From positions 193,637 through 257,636 of the forward strand of contig NZ_LUKZ01000012.1 of the NCBI RefSeq assembly GCF_001633105.1: a DNA stretch of 64,000 bases. Direction: 5' to 3'. Under the pieces are notes generated by a model. That model saw only the letters and a program-made list of their open reading frames with translations, ran no database searches and was not told the DNA's origin. A program made the position numbers and the translations under genes. The stretch is from Acidovorax sp. GW101-3H11. Its GTDB lineage: Bacteria; Pseudomonadota; Gammaproteobacteria; Burkholderiales; Burkholderiaceae_C. Each line of letters opens with the position of its first letter. The stretch's first letter is position 1. Of the stretch, positions 35,838 through 44,691 are shown in pieces.

Positions 35838-36124
35838 GGGGTTCTCCGAAAAAGGGGGGCCAAGAAAGGGACGAGCCCCGCAGTCTAGGGCTTGTTGCTG
35901 GGTTTTGCAGGCCGCCTGGCTGCAGCCCCCAGGGCGCGCTTCCCAGCGGCCCGTGGCCCCGCTGGGGTTTACCGCAGGGCGGCATTTTCGGGTATCGAAA
36001 TTGGGGCAGCACTGCTAGACTTTCTTCGAACCGCCCGGCGCCTGCCGTGTGCGCCCCCACCAACCCACCCCGTGCCCCCCAGGTAGCCCAGCCCCTCAGC
36101 CCCTCGCCGCGACTGCCCCACCGC

Positions 36125-38515
36125 ATGCACCGCACCACGCCCCCCACCCTGCCGCGCGGACACCTGCTGGCGTTGCTGGTGGCGGGGGTTTGTGGTGCTG
36201 GCGGCTTGGCCCTGCTCACCTGGGCGCTGGCCAGCCGGTCCATGGACCTGGCGACCCGCATTGCATTCACGGCTGCCGGGGCCGGGCTGGTGGCCAGCGC
36301 ATTGCTGTCATGGTGGCTGGTGCGGCAGGTGTGGGCACTGCGCGCCACGGCCAGCGAGGCCCAGGCAGCCGCCCGGCGCGCCAGCACCCAGCTGTCGGCC
36401 ACACTCGACATCCTGCCGGACGGGCTGGCCATCTACGACGCTGACGACCGCCTGGTGCTTTGCAACGCCCAGTACCGCGAGGTGAACACGGGCACCTCGA
36501 TGGCGGTCGAATACGGCACGCTGTTCGAGGATGTGCTGCGCCGCGCCGCGCGCTCGGGCCACATTGTGGACGCGCGGCCCGACGTGGACACCTGGCTCGC
36601 ACACCGCATGGCCCGCCATCGCGCCCCCGAGCTGCCTGAAGTGCAGGAGGTCGAGGGCGACCGCTGGATGCGGATCACCGAACGCCTCACCGAAGGGGGC
36701 GGCGTGGTGGTGCTGCGTGCCGACATCACCGATGTCGTGCACAAGGAACGCGCCCTCAAGCAGGCGCTGCACGATGCCGAGCGCGCCGAACGCAGCCTGC
36801 GCGAGGCCGTCAATGCCATGCCCGCCGGGCTCGAAATCTATGACGAGAGCGACCGCCTGGTGCTGTGCAATGACCAGATGGCGCGGCTGCGCCCGCACCT
36901 GCCGGTGGCGGAGTCGCTGGGCAAGACCTACGAAGAGCTGCTGCGCGCGGGCCTGCGCCACGGCATCCCCCAGGAGGCCAGTGGCCAGGAAGAGCTGTGG
37001 CTGGCGCACGAAATGGCGCTTCGTGGCCACCGGCCCGGCCCAGAGGTGCGCCACTACCCCAACGGCGCCTGGATGCACATGCACGAAAGCCGCACGCCCT
37101 CGGGCATGACAGTGGTGGTGCGTCTGGACATCAGCGACCTGATCGAGCAGCGCCACAAGGTCGATGCCGCCCGGCAAGAGAACCAGCGCATCCGGCAGCT
37201 GCTGGAGCGTGCGGTCGAAGCCCTGCCCGTGAGCATTGAGATCTTTGACGAGCAGGACCGCCTGGTGCTTTTCAACCAGCAGCTCTCGCGCATGTACCCG
37301 CACATGAACTACGCAGAGCATCTGGGCAAGGGCTTTGCCGACATCCTGCGCTACTCGGTGGAGCGGGGCCTGATCCCCTCGGCCCAGGGCCGCGAAGAGG
37401 CCTGGATTGCCGAGCGCCTGTCCGAGCACGGCAGCCGCACATCCACCCTGGTGCAGCGCCTGGCCGACGGGCGCTGGATCAACATCTACGAAACCCGCAC
37501 CCCCGAGAACTACGTGGTGGCGGTGCGTCTGGACATCACAGACCTGATCGAGCAGCGCCAGGCCCTGGAGAGCGCCCAGGAGGCCGCCCAGCAGGCGCGC
37601 CAGCTGCTCCAGGACGCAGTCGAATCCCTGCCCGAAGGGTTCGCCCTGTTCGATGCCGACGACAGGCTGGTGGTGTGCAACGCACAGTACCGCAGGCTCT
37701 ACCCCATCTCGGCGCCGGTGATCGTGCCGGGCAGCACGTTCGAGCAGATTGCTCGTTATGGCGCCGAGCGGGGCCAGTACCTGGACGCCGTGGGCAACGA
37801 AGAGGGCTGGGTCGCCCAGCGCGTGGCCGACCACCGCGCGGCCAACCAGGCCGTGCTGCAACGCCTGCCCGAGGGCCGCTGGCTGCAGGCCGACGAGCGG
37901 CGCACGCCCCAGGGCGGCATTGCCGGTGTGCGCACCGACGTGACCCAGCTGGTGCGCAAGGAGCAGGAACTGGCCGCCGCCAACGCCAAGCTGGCCCTGC
38001 TGTCCACCACCGACGGCGTGACCGGCATCAGCAACCGGCGCCGCTTTGACGAACGGCTGGCCGCCGAGTGGATGCGCTGCGGCCGTCACCACCTGCCGCT
38101 GGCCGTGGTGCTGATCGACATCGACCATTTCAAGCTCTACAACGACCACTATGGCCACCTGGCGGGCGACGAATGCCTGCGCCGCGTGGCCCAGCTGCTG
38201 CAGGGCAATATCCGCCGCGCAGACGAAATTGCCGCCCGCTATGGCGGCGAAGAGTTTGTGCTGCTGCTGCCTGACGCCACCGTGGCCGACGCGGTGACGG
38301 CCGCCCAGCGCTGCATGGACAGCCTGCGCGAAGCCGCCCTGGCCCATCCCCGCTCGCCCACAGCGCCCACCGTCACGCTCAGCGCGGGTGTGGCCAGCAT
38401 GGTGCCGCGCCCCGGAGCCCAGCCAGACAGCCTGGTGCAGGCCGCCGACGCGGCCCTGTACCGCGCCAAACATGGCGGCCGCAACCGGCTGGAGGTGTTT
38501 GACCCGGGCCCTTGA
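36125..38515 (+). CDS. Diguanylate cyclase with four tandem PAS domains
   Basis: 796 aa. Two N-terminal membrane segments (about 13-36 and 44-66), then four closely similar PAS (PAS_7-like) repeats, each with a LP-x-G-x(2)-IYD-x-DDRLVLCN-type motif (about residues 97, 229, 366, 500) and three ending in R(L/T)DI(S/T)DLIE-type linkers, then a GGDEF domain with the active variant GGEEF (near residue 708). The start is the ATG of MHRTTPPTLP; an upstream ATG at 36047 is possible. The tandem PAS array looks like internal duplication. Third c-di-GMP synthase of the window. Confidence 0.9.
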   Translation: MHRTTPPTLPRGHLLALLVAGVCGAGGLALLTWALASRSMDLATRIAFTAAGAGLVASALLSWWLVRQVWALRATASEAQAAARRASTQLSATLDILPDGLAIYDADDRLVLCNAQYREVNTGTSMAVEYGTLFEDVLRRAARSGHIVDARPDVDTWLAHRMARHRAPELPEVQEVEGDRWMRITERLTEGGGVVVLRADITDVVHKERALKQALHDAERAERSLREAVNAMPAGLEIYDESDRLVLCNDQMARLRPHLPVAESLGKTYEELLRAGLRHGIPQEASGQEELWLAHEMALRGHRPGPEVRHYPNGAWMHMHESRTPSGMTVVVRLDISDLIEQRHKVDAARQENQRIRQLLERAVEALPVSIEIFDEQDRLVLFNQQLSRMYPHMNYAEHLGKGFADILRYSVERGLIPSAQGREEAWIAERLSEHGSRTSTLVQRLADGRWINIYETRTPENYVVAVRLDITDLIEQRQALESAQEAAQQARQLLQDAVESLPEGFALFDADDRLVVCNAQYRRLYPISAPVIVPGSTFEQIARYGAERGQYLDAVGNEEGWVAQRVADHRAANQAVLQRLPEGRWLQADERRTPQGGIAGVRTDVTQLVRKEQELAAANAKLALLSTTDGVTGISNRRRFDERLAAEWMRCGRHHLPLAVVLIDIDHFKLYNDHYGHLAGDECLRRVAQLLQGNIRRADEIAARYGGEEFVLLLPDATVADAVTAAQRCMDSLREAALAHPRSPTAPTVTLSAGVASMVPRPGAQPDSLVQAADAALYRAKHGGRNRLEVFDPGP

Positions 38516-38566
38516 TCCTGCCCGGCGTCACTGGCGTTGCATGCCAGGCCTGGAGCACTGCCCGGC

Positions 38567-39520
38567 CTACTGCGGCACGTAGTCCGACGGGTACTTGAGC
38601 GAATCCACCAGCAGGTGTGGCATGCGCATGCCCAGGTTGATGCCCTGGGGCGGAATCGGCTGAGTGAACCACTTGTCGTACAGCCGGTGCAGCTCGCGGG
38701 TCTGGATCAGGCGGCGCAGCTCGGCATCCACCACGGCCTTGAGTTCGGGGTTGTTGCGCTCAAACGCCACCGCATAGGGCTCGATGGTCATGGGCTTGCC
38801 GATGACCTTCAGGTCCTGCGGCTTGGCATGGCTGGCGCGCAGCCCGTACAGCAGCACGTCGTCCATCGCAAACCCCTCCACCTTGCCGCTCACCACCCAG
38901 CCAAAGCCCTCGGCGTGGTCCTTGGCGGGCTCGATGCGCACACGCACCGACTTGGTGGCCGCCTCACGCGCCAGCGAATCGATGTTGGTGGTGCCCGCCG
39001 TGGACGCCAGCGTCTTGCCGTCCAGGTCTTCGATGCGCGAATACGGTTTGTCGCTTTGCACCACGATGCGCGACGAGGCGATGAAATGCGCAATGGTGAA
39101 CGCCACACGCTGGCGGCGCGCTGCCGTGTTGGTGGTGGAGCCACATTCCAGGTCCACCTCGCCTTTTTCAATGGCATCAAAGCGGGTGCTGGACGTGACC
39201 AGGCGGTAGGCCACCTTGGTCTCGCGCAGCTTGAGGTGGCGCCCCAGCGCCTGCGCAAGCTGCAGGCAGACGTCCACGCTGTAGCCCATGGGGGTTCCAT
39301 TGGCCACATAGGACATTGGCATGGACGATTCCCGGTGGCCGATGACCACCACACCGCTGGACTGGATGCGTTGCAGCGTGCCACCCGCGGCAGGTGGCGG
39401 CAAAGATGGTGCCGCCGACTGGGCCCACGCCTTGCCACCCCCTGCTCCGCCGAACGCGAACGCGAGCATTGCCGCCCCCACGCTCGCGCCCAGCCTCTTG
39501 CCAACCGTCGTGAATGCCAT
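38567..39520 (-). CDS. Amino acid ABC transporter substrate-binding protein (glutamate/aspartate type)
   Basis: 317 aa, SBP_bac_3 family. Signal peptide about residues 1-35 (GASVGAAMLAFAFGGAGGG, cleavage near AWAQ). Family stretches: VIGHRESSMPMSYVANG, VDLECGSTTNTAARR, ASTAGTTNI. The ATG at 39520 is chosen because AAGG lies 9-13 nt upstream; an ATG at 39535 is also open. Third gene of a probable operon with the racemase and a second binding protein; no permease or ATPase is present, so it must use a transporter encoded elsewhere. Confidence 0.85.
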   Translation of the reverse strand: MAFTTVGKRLGASVGAAMLAFAFGGAGGGKAWAQSAAPSLPPPAAGGTLQRIQSSGVVVIGHRESSMPMSYVANGTPMGYSVDVCLQLAQALGRHLKLRETKVAYRLVTSSTRFDAIEKGEVDLECGSTTNTAARRQRVAFTIAHFIASSRIVVQSDKPYSRIEDLDGKTLASTAGTTNIDSLAREAATKSVRVRIEPAKDHAEGFGWVVSGKVEGFAMDDVLLYGLRASHAKPQDLKVIGKPMTIEPYAVAFERNNPELKAVVDAELRRLIQTRELHRLYDKWFTQPIPPQGINLGMRMPHLLVDSLKYPSDYVPQ

Positions 39521-39620
39521 GACTTTCACCTTCATTCAGGAAGCCGCCACCCCAGTCGGGCTGGGAGATCGTGGCGAGAAAAAGAAGCCGCACCCCTTCG
39601 GGCATCCCGCAGCGTCGGGC

Positions 39621-40415
39621 TCAGCAGGCGCGCTCGGTATCGCTGTAGGCATGCCGGTCGCTGTAGGCATGCCGGGCCAGAGCCGAGGCCAGCACCACCG
39701 AGGGGTTCACCAGCGATATTCCTTCCAGCCGGGGGTGCTCCGACAGCGCCAGCGGAATCTCGGTGCAGCCCATGATCAGCGTGGACACGCCGTAGCGCTC
39801 CTGCAGCGCAATCGACACGGCTTCAAAGCGCTGGCGCGCCAGCGGGTAGTTGCCCGCTTTCACGCCTTCGTAGATGCCCTGCATCAACTGCTCGCGCTCA
39901 GGATCGTCGGGCACAAAGCAATCGATGCGCGCCCGCTCCAGCTCGCGCTGATACAGACCGGCGTCGTAGGCGCCACGCGTGGCCAGCAGCCCCACGCCCT
40001 GCACCTTGCGCGCCGCCAGCTCGGCCACCACCTCCTGCACACCGTGCAAAACCACCATCTGCGGAAACCGCTGCTGCAGGATGCCGTGCCACGCGTGGGC
40101 CGTGTTGCAGGCAATCGCCACCACCCGCGCACCCAGCGCGGCCAGTCGCCCGGTGGCCTGCAGCATCGGGTCTGCGGGCTGGTGGGCACCGGGGCGCGTG
40201 TCGCTCAGCGCGGCCGTGCGGTCCGGGATGGGCACCTGCGCCAGCCAATGCTCGGGGTAGGCCTGATCACGCACCGGAATACCCAACACCTCCATGCGTG
40301 TTGTGCAGGCCTGCACGAACAGGCGCACAAAATCCGCTCCGGCGGCGGGGCCCATACCGCCCAGGATGCCCACCACCTGCGGGGCGTGCGTGGGGCTTGC
40401 AGACACCAAAGACAT
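39621..40415 (-). CDS. Aspartate/glutamate racemase family protein
   Basis: 264 aa, cofactor-independent racemase fold with two catalytic cysteines: VAIACNTAHAW (about 88-98) and LIMGCTEIPLAL (about 204-215). The N-terminal GILGGMGP is typical. The C-terminal end carries an 18-bp tandem duplication giving HAYSDR-HAYSDT. The ATG has GGAG 9 nt upstream and is 12 bp after the stop of the upstream binding-protein gene. It should interconvert D/L aspartate or glutamate. Confidence 0.9.
   Translation of the reverse strand: MSLVSASPTHAPQVVGILGGMGPAAGADFVRLFVQACTTRMEVLGIPVRDQAYPEHWLAQVPIPDRTAALSDTRPGAHQPADPMLQATGRLAALGARVVAIACNTAHAWHGILQQRFPQMVVLHGVQEVVAELAARKVQGVGLLATRGAYDAGLYQRELERARIDCFVPDDPEREQLMQGIYEGVKAGNYPLARQRFEAVSIALQERYGVSTLIMGCTEIPLALSEHPRLEGISLVNPSVVLASALARHAYSDRHAYSDTERAC
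39641..39676. repeat. 18-bp tandem duplication in the racemase 3' end
   Basis: CGCTGTAGGCATGCCGGT at 39641-39658 is repeated at 39659-39676 with one difference in the last base. It adds six residues in frame near the C-terminus of the racemase. Confidence 0.85.
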
Positions 40416-40427
40416 GTGCGCTCCGGC

Positions 40428-41318
40428 TTACTGGGCGGGCTTGTCGCTCTGCGCCACCAGGTTCTCGCGCAGCTCTTTGCTCATGGCCAGGTTCAGGTTC
40501 TGGTTGCGCGGCGGCACGGGCGACATGAACCACTTGGTATAGAGCTTGTCGAATTCGCCGGACTTCATCATCCCGCCGATCACGCCGTTGACCAGCGCCT
40601 GGAACTGCGGGTCGTCCTTGCGCAGCATGCAGGCATAGGGCTCCACCTGCAGCGAATCGCCCACCACCGTCCACTCGGCCGGGTTGCGCTGGTTGCCCAT
40701 CAGGCCAAACAGCAGGATGTCATCCATCGCAAACGCCTCGGCCCGCCCCGATTCCACCAGCAACAAGGAATCGTCATGGTCCTTGCCCAGCACGATGTCC
40801 ATGTCCAGGTTCTGGTCGCGGTTGTACTTGCGAATCACCTGCGCATTGGTGGTGCCCGAGGTACTGGCCACCTTCTTCTTGGCCAGGTCGGCGTAGTTCT
40901 TGACGCCCGAGGTTTTCTTGGTCAGCAGGCGCGTGCCGGTGTAGAAGTAGTTGACGGCAAATTGCACATCCTTGCCGCGCACGCTGTTGTTGGTGGTCGA
41001 TCCGCACTCCAGGTCGATGGTGCCGTTGGTCAGCAGCGGAATGCGGTTCTGCGATGTCACCGCCTGCAGCTCCACCTTGAGGGCAGGGTTGTTCACGCGC
41101 TTCTTCACGGCATCGACCACCGCGTTGGAGATGTCCACCGCAAAGCCCACGGGCACGCCCGGGCCCGACAGGTAGCTGAAGGGCACCGACGACTCGCGGT
41201 AGGCCAGCGTGATCTTGCCCGACTCGGCAACCTTCTTGAGGGTATCGGCGCTGACGACGGTGCTGGCCAGCAGGCCGGTAACCACGATGGCGGCGGAGGT
41301 GACGGCGGAGAGCTTCAT
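40428..41318 (-). CDS. Amino acid ABC transporter substrate-binding protein (GltI-like)
   Basis: 296 aa, SBP_bac_3 family. Signal peptide residues 1-24 (SAAIVVTGLLASTVVSA). Family stretches ITLAYRESSVPFSYLSG, TIDLECGSTTNNSVRGKDV and STSGTTNAQVIRKYN are those of glutamate/aspartate binding proteins. AAGGGA lies before the ATG. First gene of the minus-strand set with the racemase and the second binding protein. No permease genes are adjacent. Confidence 0.9.
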   Translation of the reverse strand: MKLSAVTSAAIVVTGLLASTVVSADTLKKVAESGKITLAYRESSVPFSYLSGPGVPVGFAVDISNAVVDAVKKRVNNPALKVELQAVTSQNRIPLLTNGTIDLECGSTTNNSVRGKDVQFAVNYFYTGTRLLTKKTSGVKNYADLAKKKVASTSGTTNAQVIRKYNRDQNLDMDIVLGKDHDDSLLLVESGRAEAFAMDDILLFGLMGNQRNPAEWTVVGDSLQVEPYACMLRKDDPQFQALVNGVIGGMMKSGEFDKLYTKWFMSPVPPRNQNLNLAMSKELRENLVAQSDKPAQ

Positions 41319-41632
41319 GGGAATCCCTTTGCGAAAAATCAGGTGGGTGATTGAAAAATTCGGAACGCAGGGGCACTGTAAAAATTCGCGCCGCCGTTGA
41401 ACAATTCATTTGCACGGGTATGTCATGACCAAAAGTTATGCCACCGATTTGGTGCACGCCGCCGCACCATCCAAGTGCCATTGCGCCCGCTACAAGGGGC
41501 TTTTTCACACGCCCCGCCTCCCACCGGTGCACACGCATAACTTCCCGGCATGGCTGCGCATGGCATTGGCATTGTTCAAAGGCCAGCCCTCACCCTACAT
41601 TGACTTTCAGTCAACAACGTAGAACACACAAG
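41319..41632. other. Divergent intergenic region between gltI-like and dadA-like genes
   Basis: 314 bp without a supported gene; lower G+C than its surroundings. It holds a 9-bp inverted pair far apart (AAGTTATGC at 41433, GCATAACTT at 41535) and a palindrome just before the dadA-like gene. Both could be regulator sites. Divergent promoters are expected here but no clear -35/-10 was assigned. Confidence 0.6.
41600..41614. promoter_or_regulatory. Perfect palindromic operator candidate before dadA-like gene
   Basis: TTGACT-TTC-AGTCAA, 6-bp arms with a 3-bp spacer, ending 18 bp before the ATG. TTGACT/AGTCAA half-sites are common in TetR-type operators, and a site in this position would block transcription or initiation. 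Its regulator is not identifiable here. Confidence 0.45.
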
Positions 41633-42850
41633 ATGCAGGTATGTGTCCTTGGCGCAGGCATCGTGGGCCTGGCCACCGCGTATGAACTCCACCAGCGCGG
41701 CATGCAGGTGACCGTGATCGACCAGGCCCAACCCGGCACAGGCGCCAGCGGCGGCAATGGCGCGCAATTGAGCTACAGCTATGTGCAGCCTCTGGCCAAT
41801 GCCGACCTGTGGCAACAGTTGCCCGAACTGCTGCTGTCGCCCCGCTCACCGCTCAAGATGCGCCCGCAGTGGGACGTGCACCAGTGGCGCTGGGGCCTGG
41901 AGTTTTTGCGGGCCTGCAACCGGCGCACGTCCGAGCGCAGCACCGAGCAGCTGCTGGCCCTGGCCACACTCAGCCGCCACGGTTTTGAAGCCATGCGGCA
42001 GGCTGAGCAGCTGGACTGCGATTTCTCCAGCACCGGCAAGCTCGTGCTGTACAGCACCCCCGCTGGCCTCGCCGCAGCACAGCGGCAGATGGAGCTGCAG
42101 CGCGCCTGGGGCAGCGAGCAAGAATCCGTATCGCCCCAGCGCTGCGTGGAGATTGAACCCGCTCTGCAGCACTACCAGAGCCACATCGCAGGCGCCATCC
42201 ACACGCCCAGCGAATGCGCGGCCGATTGCCTGGCGGTGTGCCAGGGCCTGCACAGGATTTTGGCCGCGCGCGGGGTGCATTTTGTGCTCGGCGCCCGCAT
42301 CGAGGGTTTTGTGCGCCGCGCGCAGCGCATTGCAGCCGTCCAGACCAGCGCGGGCGCCATCGAGGCACAGCAGTTTGTGCTGGCCCTGGGCAGTGCCAGC
42401 CACCAGGCGGCGCAGACGCTGGGTTTTCGCCTGCCCGTCTATCCGCTCAAGGGCTACAGCATCACGCTGGATACGACGGACGCTGCCAATGCCGCGCCCC
42501 GCGTCAACGTGACCGACGCGGCGCGCAAGGTGGTGTTTGCACGCATCGGCCAGCGGCTGCGCGTGGCGGGCATGGCCGAACTGGTGGGGCACAACCACCA
42601 TATCCCACCCGCGCGCATCCAGAGCCTGCGCGAAGCCACCCGTGCGCTGTTTCCGGGCTGCAGCGACTTCGGTGAACTGCGCCCCTGGACCGGCATGCGC
42701 CCGGCCACGCCCACGGGCGTGCCACTGGTGGGCAGGCACCCCCACGCCCCCGACAACCTGCTGCTGAACACGGGCCACGGCGCGCTGGGCTTTACGCTGG
42801 CGTTTGGCACGGCAGCGCAGGTGGCCGAACTGGTGGCGCCAGCGGCTTGA
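41633..42850 (+). CDS. D-amino acid dehydrogenase (DadA-like)
   Basis: 405 aa FAD enzyme that deaminates D-amino acids to 2-oxo acids and passes electrons to the membrane. N-terminal FAD motif VCVLGAGIVGLATAYELHQRG begins at residue 3; the C-terminal part has RPWTGMRPATPTGVPLVG and NTGHGALGFTLA as in DadA. The ATG at 41633 gives the family length; the open frame extends upstream without homology. It is divergent from the binding-protein/racemase genes, consistent with D-Asp/D-Glu or general D-amino acid use. Confidence 0.9.
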   Translation: MQVCVLGAGIVGLATAYELHQRGMQVTVIDQAQPGTGASGGNGAQLSYSYVQPLANADLWQQLPELLLSPRSPLKMRPQWDVHQWRWGLEFLRACNRRTSERSTEQLLALATLSRHGFEAMRQAEQLDCDFSSTGKLVLYSTPAGLAAAQRQMELQRAWGSEQESVSPQRCVEIEPALQHYQSHIAGAIHTPSECAADCLAVCQGLHRILAARGVHFVLGARIEGFVRRAQRIAAVQTSAGAIEAQQFVLALGSASHQAAQTLGFRLPVYPLKGYSITLDTTDAANAAPRVNVTDAARKVVFARIGQRLRVAGMAELVGHNHHIPPARIQSLREATRALFPGCSDFGELRPWTGMRPATPTGVPLVGRHPHAPDNLLLNTGHGALGFTLAFGTAAQVAELVAPAA

Positions 42851-42909
42851 CGCTGACGCGGACCAACGACAGCCCGCGATGTTGGCCCTGCATTGTTGAG
42901 CTTGAACCA

Positions 42910-42969
42910 CCGTTCGGGCTGAGCTTGTCGAAGCCACGCGCGGCGCTTCGACGAGCTCAGCGTGAACGG
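42910..42969. repeat. Imperfect 25-bp palindrome between convergent genes (REP-like)
   Basis: Arms CCGTTCGGGCTGAGCTTGTC... (42910-42934) and its near complement (42945-42969) pair at 22 of 25 positions around a 10-nt loop; the stem can extend outward (CTTGAA / TTCAAG). It lies between the convergent dadA-like and lysR genes and may terminate both. The sequence style (GAGC-x-TGTCGAAGC) is that of dispersed extragenic palindromes; only this copy was noticed in the window. Confidence 0.75.
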
Positions 42970-43012
42970 CTTCAAGTGGTTTGAAGTGGGTGGAAGTCGC
43001 CCAATAAAAGCG

Positions 43013-43939
43013 TTACTCGGCTTCCCGCAGACCCACCGACTCCAGCGTCTCGGCCACCGCCTGGCGCATGCACTGCGTCATGGCGCTGGCCAGCAGCGAG
43101 CTGGGCCGGTTCACGGTGCGCAATGACTTGATGGGCACGGCAATATGCGGCGCCAGTGCCAGCACATCGACCTTGCTGCGGTCGGCCGACGCCGCCGTGC
43201 ATGTGTCCACCACCGCCACCGCGTGGCCGTGGTGCGCCAATGCCAGCGCAGCGTGGTAGGTCTGCACCGTGATCGCCGTCTGCAGCCCCACCCCCGCTTC
43301 GCGGCAGGCATGGTTGACCACCGTGCCGATGGGGTCGCGCACATCGAGCCGCACCACGGGCGTTTCTGCCAGGTCAGACAGGTGCACCACCCCTGCCGCC
43401 ACCAGCGCAGCGCTCAGCATGCCCTTAGGCGCCACACACACCATGCGGCCATCGGCCAGGTGCTCTTGCGTGAGCGCGGGGTGGGCAATGGCGCTGAACA
43501 CAAAACCCACATCCGCCTCCTGCAGCACCAGGGCCGACACGATCTGCGGCGAGTGCAGCGCATCGATGGTGACCTTCACGTCCGGGTGCTTCTGCCGAAA
43601 GAACCGCAGCGCGCGTGGCAACACCTCGTAGCTCAGCGCCAGCACGCTCAGGATGTGCAGCTCGCCCTCGCGCTGGTCGCTCTTGAGGCTGTTGGCCAGG
43701 CGCTGCACATCGTCCAGCTGGGTGAACAGGCGCTCGATGTGCGGGTACAGGGTCTGCGCCTCGGTGGTGGGCACCAGCTTGCCCTTGAGGCGATGGAACA
43801 GCGGAAAGCCCAGTTGCAATTCGGCATGCGCCAGGATACGGCTGACCGCAGGCTGCGTGACGTTGATGAGGCGAGCCGCCGCGCTCACGCTGCCGGTGAG
43901 CATGACGGCGTTGAAAACTTCTATGTGGCGAAGGCGCAT
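43013..43939 (-). CDS. LysR-family transcriptional regulator
   Basis: 308 aa. N-terminal winged helix-turn-helix (residues 1-60: HIEVFNAVMLTGSVSAAARL, NVTQPAVSRILAHAE), then a LysR substrate domain (about 90-300). The ATG of MRLRHIEVFN is chosen from homology; the frame is open for another 170 codons without homology. It is convergent with the dadA-like gene, 162 bp away. It may control the D-amino acid genes or the glutathione transferase gene behind it, but this is inferred only from position. Confidence 0.9.
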   Translation of the reverse strand: MRLRHIEVFNAVMLTGSVSAAARLINVTQPAVSRILAHAELQLGFPLFHRLKGKLVPTTEAQTLYPHIERLFTQLDDVQRLANSLKSDQREGELHILSVLALSYEVLPRALRFFRQKHPDVKVTIDALHSPQIVSALVLQEADVGFVFSAIAHPALTQEHLADGRMVCVAPKGMLSAALVAAGVVHLSDLAETPVVRLDVRDPIGTVVNHACREAGVGLQTAITVQTYHAALALAHHGHAVAVVDTCTAASADRSKVDVLALAPHIAVPIKSLRTVNRPSSLLASAMTQCMRQAVAETLESVGLREAE

Positions 43940-44036
43940 GGGCTGACGATGCAAGGAATGGGCCGCAAGCGCAATCCTTGCATGTACCCATTGATAAATG
44001 GCGCACTCAAACCGCGCCCACTGCAAGCGTCTGAGG

Positions 44037-44669
44037 CTACAACGACATCGACGACCGCGCCGCCATGGCCGCGCGCCAGCGCAGCAGGTGCGGATGCTGG
44101 TCGCCGGGCTTGTGCTTGACCACACGCGCAAAGTCCACCGCCACCACCGCCGTGATGTCGGCCACGCTGAAGCGGTCGGTGGCAATGAAGTCACGGCCTG
44201 CCAGGCGCTCGTTGAGCAGGTGGAAGAACTGCCCCACACGCACCAGTCCACGCTCGGCCAGGGCCGGGATTTGCGGGTAGTCCACCGCGCCGGGCAATGC
44301 CCGGTTGGCCATGGCGGGCGCGCTGTTGCGCAGCGCCTCGGCAATGGCCTGCAGGCCCTCGAACTCCATGCGCCAGTTCCAGCTCGCAATCTCGGCCTTT
44401 TCTGCAGGCGTCTCGCCCAGCAGTGCAGGCTGCGGGTAGCGCGCCTCCACATACGCCGTGATCGCCGCGTTGTCAGTCAGCAGCAGACCCTCTTCGGTGC
44501 GCAGCGCGGGCACTGTGCACTGCGGGTTGATCTGGCGATACGCGTCACCCAGTTGCTCGCCATTGCGCAGGTCCACCTGCACGGTGTTGTGGGTCACGCC
44601 CTTTTCTGCCAGCAGGATGCGCGCACGGCGCGGGCTGGGCGCGGTGGCGCAGTCATACAAAGTGATCAT
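44037..44669 (-). CDS. Glutathione S-transferase
   Basis: 210 aa cytosolic GST. Thioredoxin-fold N-terminal domain (1-80: MITLYDCATAPSPRRARILL, NPQCTVPALRTEEGLLLTDN with the cis-Pro and the acidic glutathione site) and helical C-terminal domain (about 90-205). The catalytic residue would be Ser12 or Cys7 in the N-terminal loop. The ATG at 44669 is chosen from the fold start; the open frame upstream belongs to the neighbouring gene's shadow. It is 22 bp downstream of the YghU-like gene in genome order and probably co-transcribed with it. Confidence 0.88.
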   Translation of the reverse strand: MITLYDCATAPSPRRARILLAEKGVTHNTVQVDLRNGEQLGDAYRQINPQCTVPALRTEEGLLLTDNAAITAYVEARYPQPALLGETPAEKAEIASWNWRMEFEGLQAIAEALRNSAPAMANRALPGAVDYPQIPALAERGLVRVGQFFHLLNERLAGRDFIATDRFSVADITAVVAVDFARVVKHKPGDQHPHLLRWRAAMAARSSMSL

Positions 44670-44691
44670 AGTGACGCCTTGCAAAAAACAC

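Noticed and set aside
36395..37960. Repeated blocks looking like a DNA repeat array
   Set aside because: They are four homologous PAS domain coding units about 400 bp long, not CRISPR or tandem DNA repeats.
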